64,000 bases of DNA from positions 30,380,501 through 30,444,500 of the forward strand of contig NC_070614.1 of NCBI RefSeq assembly GCF_027172205.1, read 5' to 3'. Every line of letters starts with the position of its first letter. Positions within the stretch are counted from its first letter, which is position 1. Below the pieces are notes generated by a model. It was not told the DNA's origin. It saw nothing but the letters and a program-made list of their open reading frames with translations, and made no database searches. A program made the position numbers and the translations under genes. Origin of the DNA: Podarcis raffonei (taxonomy: Eukaryota > Chordata > Lepidosauria > Squamata > Lacertidae). Below are positions 1 through 12,160 of this stretch, in pieces.

Positions 1-689
1 TATAACATGATTTCAGCCTTAAAAGTGTCTTCATTTGGCCCACCACTTCCACTTCCATGGCATGGGAAGCATGACACCGTGATGCCAGATGTGGGGAAGC
101 TAAAGTTACCACAAAAATGTGTTTGCACATACTATAGATCAGCCGATCAGCATTGTGGTGCTGCAAGGTACTATTCCCGCCGCCCCCGCAATGTTCTTCA
201 ACATTTCTTTGAACTCATCAAGATTTTTCAGTTGGTAGCACTGGTGTTATGGAATGCACTGATGTTATTGAATGTACTTCTTGATGAAATATGAGAGGCT
301 CCATCTCTATGGCATTCAGCCAACTTTTTCATCTTTCTACCTGCCATGGACTGGTTGGACATAGAGAATGGGAGGAACTAGCTGGAGAACCACCAAGGGA
401 AGAAGGCTCAAAGCCTGGGAAGTGCAGCAGGGGAGGACAGAGGCCAAGAGGCAGAGATGAATCAGGCTTGTGCATAGTCATGGGTGTCTCCCCCTCCTGC
501 TGTGACAAGCTCCTTTCCCTGCTAGTCTCCCAGAATGAGTAGAGGTATGAATAGGGTGTAGAAGATGTTGGCTTCACACAGACTCAGTCTCTGATTGCTT
601 GTGAAAATCCCTGGAGAGGAGGGAACTTAGATGGTTGTGGGGAGACAATGACTTTCAGTCTTGGCAACTGATTCATGGGACAAGACCTA

Positions 690-1909
690 TAGGGATGAGC
701 TGCTGTGCTTATTAGGCCTGACACTCTGGCAAGTCTGGCAGTTAATGGATCAAAATTGAATCACAACAAGACAGGGATACTGTTTCTGGGGGATAGGAGG
801 CATGCAGGTAAGAGGGACTCCCTGTCAGGAGCTTGTCCTACACTCAAGTAGGACCCTGGCAGAGACACATGCCCAACTAGCATGTTCTCTCCCTCCTGGT
901 CAATTGTTCAAGAGCTTCAAAAGCTTTCTTCAGCCTGAACATCACAGCAACCAATGCCAACAGATATTGGAACACTTAGGGAATCCACAGAGTCTTTGCA
1001 GCTTGCGTAACAGACCTCAGCATCTCAGCATTTTGGCTAATCTACTTTATTTACATATAAAAACACACGGAGCACTGCAAAATGGCTCCCTTTCTCTCTA
1101 GCATCTAGAGGAATAACAAAGGATAATAGTCCCACTTCACGGAACACAGTAACACAAACATCCTGTCTCTGTCACTTCCCACTCTGTGGAGTCAAAACAT
1201 ACACCGTCATGTGACAGACAAAAATCCCATGACCCCTAAAGGACCAGGTGCACAGCCTGGATATCATTTTGGACTCACAGCTATCTATGGAGGTGGGTCA
1301 ACTCTGTGCCCAGGGCAGCTATCTACCAACTTCATCTGGTATGCTGGCTGAGACCCTACCTTCCTGCCCACTGCCTCTCCAGAGTGGTGCATGCTCTGAT
1401 CTCCCAATTGCGCTCTATGTGGGGCTACCTTTGATGGTGACTCAGAAACTGCAATTAATCCAGAATGTGGTTGCTAGACTACTGACTGGGAGTGGCCACC
1501 ACAACCATATAACACTGGTCCTAAAAGATCTACATTGCCTCCCAGTATGTTTCCAAGCACAATTCAAGGTATTGGTGTTGACCGTTAAAGCCCTAAACAG
1601 CTTTGACCCTGCATACTTGAAGGAACAGCTCCACCCCATTGTTCAAAGCAGGCAGCTCCAAGGTCCAGCTCCAAGGGCCTCCTTGCGAGAATTGAAATTA
1701 CAGGGAATAAGGCAGAAGGCCTGTGGAATGCTCTCCTGTCAGATGTTAAAACTACTGTATAACTTTTCATAGACATCTGAAGCCAGCTCTGTTTCGGAAA
1801 GCTTTTACTGTTTGATTCTGCCCCCCCCCCTGTATTTTGCTGAAAGCTGCCCAGGGTAGCTGGGATAGCCCAGCCAGAGGGGTGGGGTATAAGAAATAAA
1901 TAATTATAC

Positions 1910-1951
<42 letters not shown>
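690..1951 (+). mobile_element. L2/CR1-group LINE, 3' part, degraded
   Basis: The plus strand encodes pieces of a reverse-transcriptase C-terminal region: about 725-790 reads like the LNxxKTGILFLG segment, and 1250-1640 contains LQLIQNVVARLLTG, HCLPVCFQAQFKVLVL and KALNSFDPAYLKEQL. These are typical of L2-like LINEs in reptiles. The end has the recurring 3' tail (GCCCAGCCAGAGGGGTGGGG, then a short-unit repeat). About 920-1230 does not match the family and may be an internal insertion. The frame is broken, so this is a dead fragment. Confidence 0.75.
1910..1951 (+). repeat. (ATC)n microsatellite
   Basis: About 14 uninterrupted ATC units form the 3' tail of the L2-like LINE. Confidence 0.95.
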
Positions 1952-3583
1952 ATGCAGGTTGTGCTAAATCCAACTTGCACAATCTGATTTACTACCAGCT
2001 TGCTCCTGTCCCTACCTAAACAGCCTATCTTAACTGTAGTATGCCCTTACCTGACTCTGATAGGCCTCTTACAAACCATAGAATCCAACCTGGCCACAGT
2101 GCCATCCAATCAATGTTCCATCCCACCAATTGGTACCATATATCCATCAAATTATGATGGCTCAAACTAAGTTTAGCCATCTAAGTTCATAAAGTTCTGA
2201 AGATTCCTATCTCATTGCCATGCTTTCATAGCACCCATCAGCACAGGCATAATTAGAGTAGCACTTTCCCCACAGAAGAACAATTTAAGCATAGTCCTTA
2301 GAAAACTCAAGAGGTTTTTCTTCATACTAATCCCTTGTGGCCATTCACCACCTTTTAAACCTTCTTCTTATAAAACATGTTAGCATGAGTTGCAGTTATG
2401 TTGAAGTGGCAACACGAGCTTAATGTGGCCATCACTGCTGAGGAAATAAATCACTAAGCTATTCTGCCTGGTGTTAAAGAGGAAAGGTAAATTTTTATTA
2501 TTTTTCTCAGACCTTATCACTGTTATTGAGAGGGAAGATGTCATTCAGGAGAAAACACCCTTGTAAACAGCCCTCCCCCTGTGGTTATGACTGTTACCTT
2601 TACACAAAGAGTGAGCAGACTTCAGGCTTTTAAGATCTACGTCTATTCTTAATAGAACCCCAGAATTTACCAAACACAGCTAGCTGTAAATGCCATACAG
2701 ACAGAATGGAGGAACAAGTCTAAGCTGTTTTCAGTACCAGAGATAAAATGGGTTTACAGTCCATTAATGCAATAGTCAAGGTTATATTAAATTTTCTACC
2801 TCTGAGCAGGTGAGTTTAATGTTGATGTCATTACTAAACAATTGGGAATCAGAAAGCATTAGCTTCACCTCACTCCTGCTTTGCAATGCAGGAGCATATG
2901 ACATTGAACTTCTTCCATATTGTGGAAAGTATATGTGAATGAAGCTTCAGTAGGTAATAATTTTTGAGATAGATTCAAGCTAAGTTAGATGAACTTTGGT
3001 CCCAGTAAAATAAATGGGACATGCTAGTCCTGACTGAAATCTTTCATATTTCAAAGGGAGTTTAATGCAGCTAAGATACTCTGTATCCAGTCCTGTGACT
3101 ATAGTGAGTAGCTCAGTGGGAACTGTCCTTGCATTGCAGTGAATCAAACATAAGAATCATTAGAGCTCCTATGTTTCATAGTCCTACTGGATTGTAGCCA
3201 GAGAATCAGACCCACAACCCACAACTTGTTGCACAATATTATTATTTTATTGTTTATCTTCTAACTGTAAAGTTTGTTATTTATTTAGTATATATAGCCT
3301 AACATCAATAAATATTCTCTGATCTAGGGAATACTGAAAATGAGTTGCTCAAAGTGAAACAAGAAGTTTCACAACTGAGTTGCAATCTTCAGCTGATTAT
3401 CCAGTCCAACCTATACCCATGCTTCATGCTTCAGAAAGATGTATCACTCCATTAAGATTATGTTTCCAATTTCTATTTGAAGTGACTTTTTAAAATAAAC
3501 AGCAATTCATGAAAGTTGGAACATTACACCTAATGACCTAAAGACACTATAATTTTGGCAATTTAATTTCAGTGACCATTGCT
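1952..3583 (+). other. 5' flank of first OR
   Basis: No other gene is seen. The sequence is largely alignable with the 5' flank of the OR at 13799. It ends in a splice-acceptor-like pyrimidine tract and AG at about 3571, followed by a 12-base leader to the ATG. This agrees with the usual OR structure of non-coding 5' exon(s) spliced to one coding exon. Confidence 0.6.
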
Positions 3584-4528
3584 ATGGAGAATTTTTACAA
3601 AGGCAATGGGACATCAATAACCACATTTACACTTCTGGGATTTGGAAATGACCCTAAACTACAAATTCCATTCTTCATGGTGTTCGTAATCATCTACACT
3701 ATGACTGTGGTTGGAAACATCATAATCATCACTCTGGTAGTCTCTGATCATCACCTTCATACTCCTATGTACTACTTCCTTGGAAACTTGTCCTGCTTGG
3801 AGACCTGTTACTCTTCAACTGTCCTCCCCAGAATGTTAACCAGCTTCCTGACAGGGGATAGAACTATATCTATTGGTGGCTGCTTCACACAGTTTTTTTG
3901 GTTTGGAACCTTAGCAATTGCTGAATGCTACCTGTTGGCTGACATGTCCTATGACCGCTATTTAGCCATATGTAAGCCCCTCCACTATGCCACTCTTATG
4001 AATGGGGAACTCTGCTTTCTCTTGTCGGCTGGGTCCTGGCTATGTGGGATTACAGTTATGTCAATAGTAGTAAGTTTAATGTCACAACTATATTACTGTG
4101 GTCCCAGTGAAATTGATCATTTCCTATGCGAATTAACACCGGTGATAATTCTTTCTTGCAGTGACACCACTATGGTGACACTGGTGGTTCATATACTGTC
4201 AGTCATAAATGCTGTTTCTTTTTTCCTGACACTGTCGTCTTATGTGTATATAATTTCTACCATCTTACGGATCCCATCTTCAACAGGGAGGAAAAAGGCC
4301 TTTTCAACCTGTTCTTCCCACCTTATTGTGGTTTCTATATTTTATGGATCATTAATATTTGTATATGTGCTTCCAAAAAAGGACGCATTGTGGGAAGTGG
4401 ACAAAATCTTTTCAGTCTTCTACTCAGTCTTAACCCCTCTAATCAATCCCCTTATCTACAGCCTGAGGAACAAAGAAGTGAAAGAAGCCTTAAGGAGAGC
4501 CATTAAAAAATGCAAGGTTTTAGAATAA
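3584..4528 (+). CDS. Olfactory receptor (class II), OR1
   Basis: A seven-transmembrane odorant receptor, expected in the cilia membrane of olfactory neurons coupled to Golf. The single coding exon gives 314 residues. It has an N-glycosylation site at N8, GN in TM1 (44-45), LHTPMYYF (59-66), C100, MSYDRYLAIC (121-130), KAFSTCSSHL (238-247) and NPLIYSLRN (288-296). The ATG at 3584 was chosen because it aligns with the ATG of the tandem paralogue; the frame is open upstream to a GTG at 3572. It is a close paralogue of the OR at 13799. Oddities: Asp at residue 120 just before MSYDRY, HFLCEL where relatives have HFFCEL or HFFCD, and one residue missing in TM5. Subfamily is uncertain; it resembles the OR6/10/11 side of class II. 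Intact, but possibly under relaxed constraint. Confidence 0.96.
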   Translation: MENFYKGNGTSITTFTLLGFGNDPKLQIPFFMVFVIIYTMTVVGNIIIITLVVSDHHLHTPMYYFLGNLSCLETCYSSTVLPRMLTSFLTGDRTISIGGCFTQFFWFGTLAIAECYLLADMSYDRYLAICKPLHYATLMNGELCFLLSAGSWLCGITVMSIVVSLMSQLYYCGPSEIDHFLCELTPVIILSCSDTTMVTLVVHILSVINAVSFFLTLSSYVYIISTILRIPSSTGRKKAFSTCSSHLIVVSIFYGSLIFVYVLPKKDALWEVDKIFSVFYSVLTPLINPLIYSLRNKEVKEALRRAIKKCKVLE

Positions 4529-4634
4529 TTTGTAGATGCCTTGTCCACGCATCAACATTATCCCAAGTATGCCTTACCATGACCTTGTGGATGTGTAGGC
4601 TCCCAGGGAGAAGTTCACATATTCTCTGTTCCTT

Positions 4635-5123
4635 CTGAGTATTTTATTTAATTTTTTTTGAGAGAAAATTAGCATTTAATTAGCATTAAAGTACACATTT
4701 AAATATATGATTTGAGCAGAATTTCTTTAACATTGGACATGAATGGAGGAACATAATGGAATTATGAGTAAAACATTTGTTTGTTTTTTATAAAATATTT
4801 ATTGAGATTTTACAAAAAACAAAGGTTTACAGAATAAAAAGAAAACATAAAAAGAAAGAAATAAAAAAACATACAAAAATACATAAAATAGAAAAAAAAT
4901 AAAAATACAAAATGCAAAAAAAATGAATAAATAAGAAAAAATTAAAAACAAATCCATTTTTTGTATCTTTAAACTCATTAGCTTGTTTCCTTGACTTCCT
5001 CACACCTCGCCTTTTTGTGTTCCCATTTACATAATTAAATCAACAAATCCTTACCCTCTTTCATTTATCTTAACTCTATATCTTAACATATTATAACTCT
5101 ATATTTTCATCCTGAGTATTTTA
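4635..5123 (-). mobile_element. Retroposed insert (L1 3'-UTR-like) with 12-bp TSD
   Basis: The insert is flanked by CTGAGTATTTTA at 4635-4646 and 5112-5123. Copy B holds the motif only once (about 14833), which is a clean empty site. The inserted 465 bp are A/T rich, with an A-rich block at 4780-4960 on the plus strand and a pyrimidine-rich block after it. The text resembles L1 3' untranslated sequence on the minus strand, like the stretch at 26590-26720. No coding part is present. Family assignment is weak; the TSD is firm. Confidence 0.7.
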
Positions 5124-5310
5124 ACCACAACACAGCATGGCAATTATGCTAAGGTTTTCTTCGTGATTTATCTGAAATGGGGATCATGGTTCATGTCAGT
5201 AACCATAGAACATTGGCTACATATCGTGGTTTAGAAGAATCCTTAACTACAAGCCCCATTTTGGATGGCAGACTAATATAAATTTTAGATTAACTGTTGT
5301 GCCTTCTGTA

Positions 5311-5589
5311 GTTAGTAAATAAGGAAGAGTAAAGCTGATGTGACCTGCTTATGAGATCCAACATGTTTATTAAATTTGCAGCATGCCACACTTTCATTTG
5401 CCATGTCATGTGAAGCAGCCCAGAATATATATATTGCAAGATGTAGAGCTATTTTTTCCCCCCAGATTGCCAGAATGCCTTTTTTAGCCACTGTTTTGAT
5501 TTTGCAGATAAACGTATGGTAGTCCCATGGCACATATGTAAGCGTTTTCTTATTAACATGAGTGAGGAAACTCCAGCCCATGGCCTTAT
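5311..5589. other. Junction between duplication copies
   Basis: No gene or recognised repeat seen. This stretch lies between the end of the copy A 3' flank and the first sequence matching the window start. Confidence 0.5.
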
Positions 5590-5891
5590 TAGACCTAAAA
5601 GGCCTACTCATTTGAGCCACCTTTCCCACTTGAATGATGTGGCAAATATGATGCCATCCATCATCATCATTGTTGTCGACATCATATATTTAGTTATACC
5701 CGACCTTTTCCACAGACAGGGACTCATGATGTCACATGTGGGGCAGGTAAAGTTCTAGCTATGTCAAAAGCGACATTGCAGGCACCACCAATCAGCTGAT
5801 CGTCAGCAGGGTCCTATAAGGCACCATTTCCCCCCAGTGGTATTCAACATTTCTTTGAACCCAATTTTTCCCCCCAGTGTAGCACTGGTAT

Positions 5892-7426
5892 TGTCAGGCT
5901 GCTGCCAGCGACTCCCGGCCAGTTGCCCAGGAACATACAAAGACATGGAAATGTTTCTTAGCATACACTTTTTATTCAGTATTTACAGAAAGTGGCTATA
6001 GAACCCAACCTCTTGGATAATGGCATTGTCCACAGTGAATCTCCACCCCCTGTCTCTCCCAGTTCCTTGTTTGTCATCCTCATTGTCTCTCCTGTGGGTG
6101 GTGCTACGTGCCCTTTGTCTTTGAGCTCTTTGCTCTCCTACTTTCAAAGCTCGCTGGGTTCTGAGAGAGGGCCGGGTCTGGAATGCTTTCTAAAGACACT
6201 GTGTCTATCAGCTGTCACCCCCCTGGTGTTTCCTCCTCCTTCTCTCGCATTATTTCCCAACTTTCCCCTTGTTGTAAGAATTTTAAGATAAAACAGAACA
6301 TGTTCCTGTATCAATAAAGGACTGATCCTTCCTGCTCACAATAAAGAGGTTTCCACGTGTTCTTGTACTGTACTGAAACCTGTAAATGCTCATGTTTTCA
6401 CATATGCATGTATTCTGCTTGTATTCTGCTTATCCCTCTCCTCCCTTCTCCCTTCCCCTTCTCTCTGCCACACCACATTAATTTGCCTTTTTACAGAAAC
6501 ATTGTAACATCTCTTGATTTTAAAGAAGCTTGTGTGTCTATACCAAATGTAACTTTAGTAGTGTAAAATTGTAACTTCATGAATGTAAAATGCATCTATT
6601 ATGTTGCAAGGGAAAGATAAAGTAATGGAAACCTGCCAGAGGTGGCCTCAGTGGTGCAGCACCATCTATTGAGTCTACCATGCATGAATCTCATACATCC
6701 ATTCACAAAAAACACGTACTCTCATTCACAAAATGCAACTTTATTTAAAAGCGACCATTACTATCTTCCTGCATATCATTGACAGCCCACAGGCAAAACG
6801 TTCAAATCCTGTTTCCCTCCTTATCAGCCTGCTCCAGGTATCACTCTGCAAACAAGAAAACATATCAGTAAATGTGTCACAAACAAGTTTGTATAAGATT
6901 CTTACTGACACCACCCAGGAAAAACAATGTAAATCACCCACAAGTACTGTCCTTAACACAGATGTTTTCCCTAAGTGTCACTCACCTGCAAATCCATTCA
7001 TGCCATGCCTAGTCTGTCGTCTTCTGTAATCCATGTGCTTGCATTGTCCTGTATGAAAAACCAAGTGTATAAATATCCCTTTGGGGTTCCTTCTCGTGAA
7101 GCAAGGAACCCTGTTGCAACAATCATTTCTTTGTTTTCAATAAAGATCAGGCTTACAAGCCGCCTTGCTTTGAATTTTCCCGGTTTGGTCTCTGTTCTTT
7201 ACTCCCGACCATTAAGAGCCTAAAACGTGCCTTCTTGGTAGTTGCAATTCACTTAAGGAAGGCAACAATTTATGGGCAAATTTCTTTAACACCCTCATCT
7301 GCCTCTGAGCTATGACATCCCTAAAACCCCTGTTGTAAATCTAAACTGTCTTCCTCTTCCTCCTCTTTGAAAGGGTCAAGCTGGGGAGAGGGTCTCCACC
7401 ATTTCTCCTCTGCCCAGTCCCTGATA
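5892..7426 (-). mobile_element. Solo LTR fossil (outer), interrupted by a second LTR
   Basis: A solo LTR on the minus strand is bounded by near-inverted ends (TGTCAGG at 5892, CCTGATA ending at 7426) and by a GGTAT target duplication at 5887-5891 and 7427-7431. The uninterrupted sequence of the same site is present in copy A near 230-260. On the minus strand an AATAAA and U5-like stretch lie near the 5892 end. About 570 bp belong to this LTR; the middle is occupied by another LTR. No internal coding part remains. Retroviral or Ty3-like class was not determined. Confidence 0.65.
6265..7270 (+). mobile_element. Inner solo LTR fossil, nested
   Basis: Within the outer LTR, the plus strand shows LTR-like signals near its right end: a GTATAAATAT box at about 7068, then AATAAAG near 7140 followed by a U5-like stretch ending around 7220-7270. 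No coding part is seen. The borders are approximate because no target duplication was found. It is younger than the outer LTR it interrupts. Confidence 0.5.
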
Positions 7427-7524
7427 GGTATTATGGAATGCACTTCTTGTTGATATATTAACATTCAGCTGGCCTATTAAGCTGTCTGCCTAAGCTGCCT
7501 ATCTTAATTGATGATTTAAGGTAG

Positions 7525-8545
7525 GTTTATTTTTTTATTTATTATTTATTATGCTTTATTAACCGTAGTTGCATCCATACATCAAAGACATTTTATAGAC
7601 TGTAGATCAAACTCATCAAAATAAAAATTCCAACAAAGAAGTATATATCTTCATAAATTTGATTTCCCGTCCTTCTCAACATCTTTTCACTCCAATCTAT
7701 GTACATCACTACTTTAACCCATTTAACCTTTATTTACAGAGCTTATTCAAAAGCTGCCACAAAATTCAGATTGCAACACTTATTTTTTAAGTAATTCTTT
7801 AGAGGTTTCCAGTTATCAATGAACTCCTGTTTTTGCTTATCTTTAATCTTTTCTGAGAGACTATCTAGTTCAGCATATTCTACCAATTTTAGTAACCATT
7901 CTGATATGATGGGGATTTGGTCACTCTTCAAATGTTTTGCTACAAATACTATCGTGGCTGTGGTGGCATACAGGAAGATTTTCCTTATCTTCCTGGCTAT
8001 ATCTGCTCCTGTAATACCCAATAAAAATGATTCTGGTTTTTTTGGAGAAGGATGCAATTAACATTATTTGAAGCTGAGTATGTATGTCATTCAAGAAGGT
8101 TTTGATCTTTTTATAAACCCACCACATATGGAGCACCTAGATCTCCACATCTCCAACATATATTAGGCACACTTTTGTACACTTTTGAGTTTAGAAGCGG
8201 TTAGATACCAGTGATATAACATCTTTTGAAGGTTCTCCCTTAACGTATAGCATGCCGTAAAGTTCCAATTTACTTTCCATAGGTGTTCCCTTTGGCTCAT
8301 ATCTATGTTGTAACCAAAGTCTTGGACCCATGTTGTCATTGCAAACCTAACCTCCTCCTCCTTGACGTCCCAGTCCAGGAGGAGTTGGTATGTTTTGGAG
8401 AGGGTTTTAGTTTTAGACTTTACTAGATCTGATTCAAATCTGGAAATCTCTGTCGAAAATCCTATTTTTTTATTACATTTATCACATTTTATCACATTTG
8501 AAGGTTTCAGATAATTGATAATATTGGAACCAGTCCTTGGCTAAT
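7525..8545 (-). mobile_element. L1 LINE, 5'-truncated 3' fragment (minus)
   Basis: Read on the minus strand this is the C-terminal end of L1 ORF2: segments such as LLLDWDVKEEEVRFAMTTW and WKVNWNFTACYTLRENL, then PESFLLGI and a lysine-rich tail. An A-rich 3' end lies near 7525-7545. It is closely related to the plus-strand L1 at 9085. It sits in copy B between sequences that are adjacent in copy A (about 2030-2060), so it inserted after the duplication. The frame is interrupted. Confidence 0.85.
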
Positions 8546-9084
8546 TTTGATAGACTTCTTACAAACCACAGAATCCAATATGGTCACAGTGTTGTTCATC
8601 AAACACCTGGCACCACACATTCATCAAATAATGATAGACTGAAGTCAGTTTAGCCCTCCAAATGAACTGTTTTGAGGATTACCGGCAATTATTCCTATCT
8701 CACTGCCACACTTTCACAGCACCCAGTGACTCATTCTGTTAAGTATAATTTGTTTAATTGACACTAAAAATGGAAAATTCCTGTGTATTAATGAAGCTTT
8801 AAAATGAAAAAAAATGTCTAAATGTGTACTGCTAACACAGGGTTTTACCACTGTAGTTTTTTTAGCTCCCAAATGGGCTAATGATTGCCTGTAGATTGTT
8901 TTCTGTTACTCTAAACTAAAGTAACATTTGATCATGTGATGAGGCTATTGAGTTTCAAATTCACCATCTGGAAAGGGTGGTGGCTGTTAGTCTTTCTCTG
9001 AACACTACAGAGAACAAAGGCATGTAAAATGGCTCTCCAAGAGCTGCATAGTTTGAATAATATTTCTACGGGTCTGGACAATGA

Positions 9085-10925
9085 TTTCATCCAAAAGGAG
9101 TGAAATATTTAGGGATATGGTTAACAGCAAAGAATATAAATATTTATAAATATAATTATGAAAAAATGTGGAAATAAATAAAAAAGAAATCTATCTATGA
9201 ACTTATCACTTTTAGGAAAGATTTCGGTAATCAGAATGAACGTATTGCCAAAAATGCTATTTTTATTTCAATCATAAGATGCTTCAAAGAATGGCCAAAA
9301 GATATTACAAAAATCATCTGGAAGGGGGAAAAGCCAAGAATAAAATAAAAACTACTTACGAATATTAAAGACAGGGGAGGCTGTTCCCTACCAAATCTTA
9401 AATTATATTATGAGGCGTCTTGTGTTTGCTGGATCAGGGAGTGGATTAAATTAGAAAACACTGATCTATTAGATCTTGAGGGACATGACAATAGTTTTGA
9501 ATGGCTTGTGTATTTTTGATATGAAAAAGTGAAAGTGCATAAAGGATTTCAGAACCATATAATCAGAAACACAACTTATAAAGTTTGGGAGAGATATAAA
9601 AATTTAATAGAACAAAAGACACAATGGTGGTTGTCACCCATGGAAGCAATATCTCTCAAAAAGATAAATATGAGGACAAATTGGCCAACATATAGAGAGC
9701 TCCTAATTGAAATGGAAAATCAATTAAAATTAAGAAAATTTGAGGAAATAAGAGAAAATATAACAGATCAGTTACAATATTTTCAACTAAATGAGATTTT
9801 TAAAGAAGATAAAAAGATATATTTTAGTTATATAATATCCAGATTTAAAAGAGAAATTGTATAGGACAATGCCAAATTATTGAAGAAAATGTACAGCTTG
9901 CTGCTAGAATGGGAAACAAAGGATGAAGAGGTTCAATGTGTGATGATTAAGTGGGCAAAAGATCTGAGACATAATATTCAAATGAGTGATTGGGGAAAAC
10001 TTTGGAAGGTGAATCTGAAATTCCCTGCATGTACAACACTGAAAGTGAACTATATGAAATTGATGTACTGTTGGTACATAACACCGGTAAAACTTGCTAA
10101 ATATATAGAACAAGTTCTAATAAATGTTGGAAATTCAAGAAATTCAAAGACAAAGAGGGTACCATTTACCACATGTGGTGGGAATGTTAAATGGTTAAAA
10201 GTTACTGGGAAATGATATATAACGAATTGAAGAAAATGTTTAAATTGACTTTTATTTAAAAACCAGAATTAGGAATAACAGGAAGCCAAATCCTGAAGGA
10301 AAAGAATAAATTGTTTATGTACGCAACAACAACAGCCCAGATTCTATTAGCCCAAAATGGAAGGAAGACATGATACCAACAACAGAAGAATGGAACTGAA
10401 ATTGATGGACTATGCTGAAATGGCTAAACTCACAGAAAAGCTTAGAGACATTGATAATGAGAAACTTAAAAGGGGGGGAAACCTTTATTGTGTATGAACA
10501 AAAATATTGTAAACAAGTAGAAACATTGGCAGGCTTTGATTAAACATTTGCAAGCAGTTAAAAATGAGATAGTTAAAGAAAGGAAATTTGAATTGAGATA
10601 TTAAGGTTTGATGGTAATCAGTTAAATGTTGATAAAATAATGAGAATAAGAATAAGAGGTTTGATTATAATTATGCAGAACATGTATACATTCAATGAAC
10701 CAGAAAAGGGAATGGAGGGAAGTCAGGAGGTTAAAGAGAACCTCCAAAAAAGAAAGAAATGATGTTTATATATTGAAAAAAGTGTTGTTGCCTTATGTTT
10801 GTGTTTTTTATATTTTTGTTGTTGTTGTTTTTGTTGTTTCTGTTTTGTGTTTTTGCTTTTGTTTTCTTTTTTACAAAGAATAATTGTTGGAGTTAAAATT
10901 GTAAAATCAATAAAAAAATTATTTA
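9085..10925 (+). mobile_element. L1 LINE, 5'-truncated 3' fragment (plus)
   Basis: The plus strand encodes the end of L1 ORF2: KYLGIWL near 9105, an IWKGKKPRIK-like motif near 9310-9345, an LPNLKLYYEAS-like stretch near 9390, then open runs at 9529-9864 and 9880-10215 (WKVNLKFPACTTLKVNY). An A-rich 3' untranslated region follows, with AATAAA near 10907. The frame carries several breaks. Relative to copy A the whole 8732-11000 stretch is extra, so insertion postdates the duplication. Confidence 0.85.
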
Positions 10926-11335
10926 CAGAAAAACACACACACATTATTATTAAGCTTCCAGTCACTTCAAACTGCACAATATTGATATCTACAATACATT
11001 CTTAATTAAAGTAGAACCATCATTTTACAAAGGGAATATGCCTCCTTTTCCCAGAAGAGCAATTTAAGTGCAGCTCTTCTTGGAAAACTCAAGAGGTTGT
11101 TCTTCATACTGATCCCTTGTGACCATTTCCAACTTCTTATATAATCCCTCTTCTTGCAAAACATGTTAGCATGAGATGCTGTCATGTGAAGCATCTGGAC
11201 AAGTTGTGATCATCGCAGCTGAGGAAATGAATCACTAAGCTGTTCTGCCTTGGTTCCATCTGATGGTCAAGAGGAATGGTAACATTATTATTATTCTCCT
11301 TTCATTGCTGGAAAAGCAAATGACATAAAGAGAAA

Positions 11336-11336
<1 letters not shown>

Positions 11337-11395
<59 letters not shown>

Positions 11396-11396
11396 C
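11337..11396 (+). repeat. (CT)n microsatellite
   Basis: A nearly pure CT run with one interruption near 11381, followed by a short TG run. Confidence 0.95.
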
Positions 11397-11861
11397 ATGT
11401 GTGTGTGTGCTCCAATTGTCTTTCCTCTGAAATGCAAAAACCAGGACATTAATTTCACTATTTGCCAAACATTTACAGTACAGACCTATGCATGCGTACA
11501 CAGAACTAAGTCCCATTAAGTTGAATGGCACCCTCAGGAAAGTTGGTGTATAGTTTCAGTCTTTGGCAACACAGAAATGGGCATTAATTTCAATTACTTT
11601 AGCATTACTGTGTTGAGTTGTAGCCCATGGAACATGAGTACAACAGATATATTTTCTGAATGGCATTCTTGTGGCTCTCACATGACTCTCCCTAAAGATT
11701 TGTTAACCTTTTTTTGATTTCCCCTTGAAATTCATCAGACCTTTTTGTTTGGGGAAAACACCCAAATTGGCCTCAAATATCACAGTGCATACCATTTTCA
11801 TGAAAATTGTATTGGACACTGATGCGATTATCCAGGAATCCATTCCAGAAGGCAGATTTAT

Positions 11862-11900
<39 letters not shown>

Positions 11901-11901
11901 T
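11862..11901 (+). repeat. (AAT)n microsatellite
   Basis: About 13 tandem AAT units in the 5' flank of the OR at 13799. Confidence 0.95.
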
Positions 11902-12160
11902 GCTGTTATTTGATACTTCTTACATTTGTTCTCCTTGCAATTACTTATCTATCACTTCATCACTTCTGAATTATCTTGCTTAGCTTCAAACATCTTCAGC
12001 AACTGATGTTCTTCTGCTTCCTTAGATCATACTCTTTGGTGTGTGTCCCTCTTTACAAACTGTTATTCAATTGAGAGAGAGGGTGCCAGTAAGGAGGAAA
12101 GACCCTTGTAAACTATTGGTGTTTCACAACTTTAACCTGTTGCAGGATTGCAGTTGAATA

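Larger units (their letters stand above)
1..5310 (+). repeat. Tandem segmental duplication, copy A (carries OR at 3584)
   Basis: By-eye alignment matches this block to copy B: 1-300 pairs with about 5590-5891 plus 7427-7460, 1990-2250 with about 7465-7515 plus 8546-8730, 2262-3570 with 11004-13798, the OR with the OR at 13799, and 4529-5300 with 14747-15015. The unit may begin before the window. Differences between copies are mostly transposon insertions, so each copy serves as an empty-site reference for the other. Both copies keep an AT-rich stretch with a TATATATAG core about 290 bp before the OR start (near 3288 and 13517), which could be a promoter element or chance. Confidence 0.8.

Noticed and set aside
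3572-3583. GTG start for OR1 four codons upstream
   Set aside because: The ATG at 3584 aligns with the start of the tandem paralogue; vertebrate ORs start at ATG.
11235-11531. 98-codon minus-strand frame with an Arg-Glu repeat
   Set aside because: Produced by the CT microsatellite.
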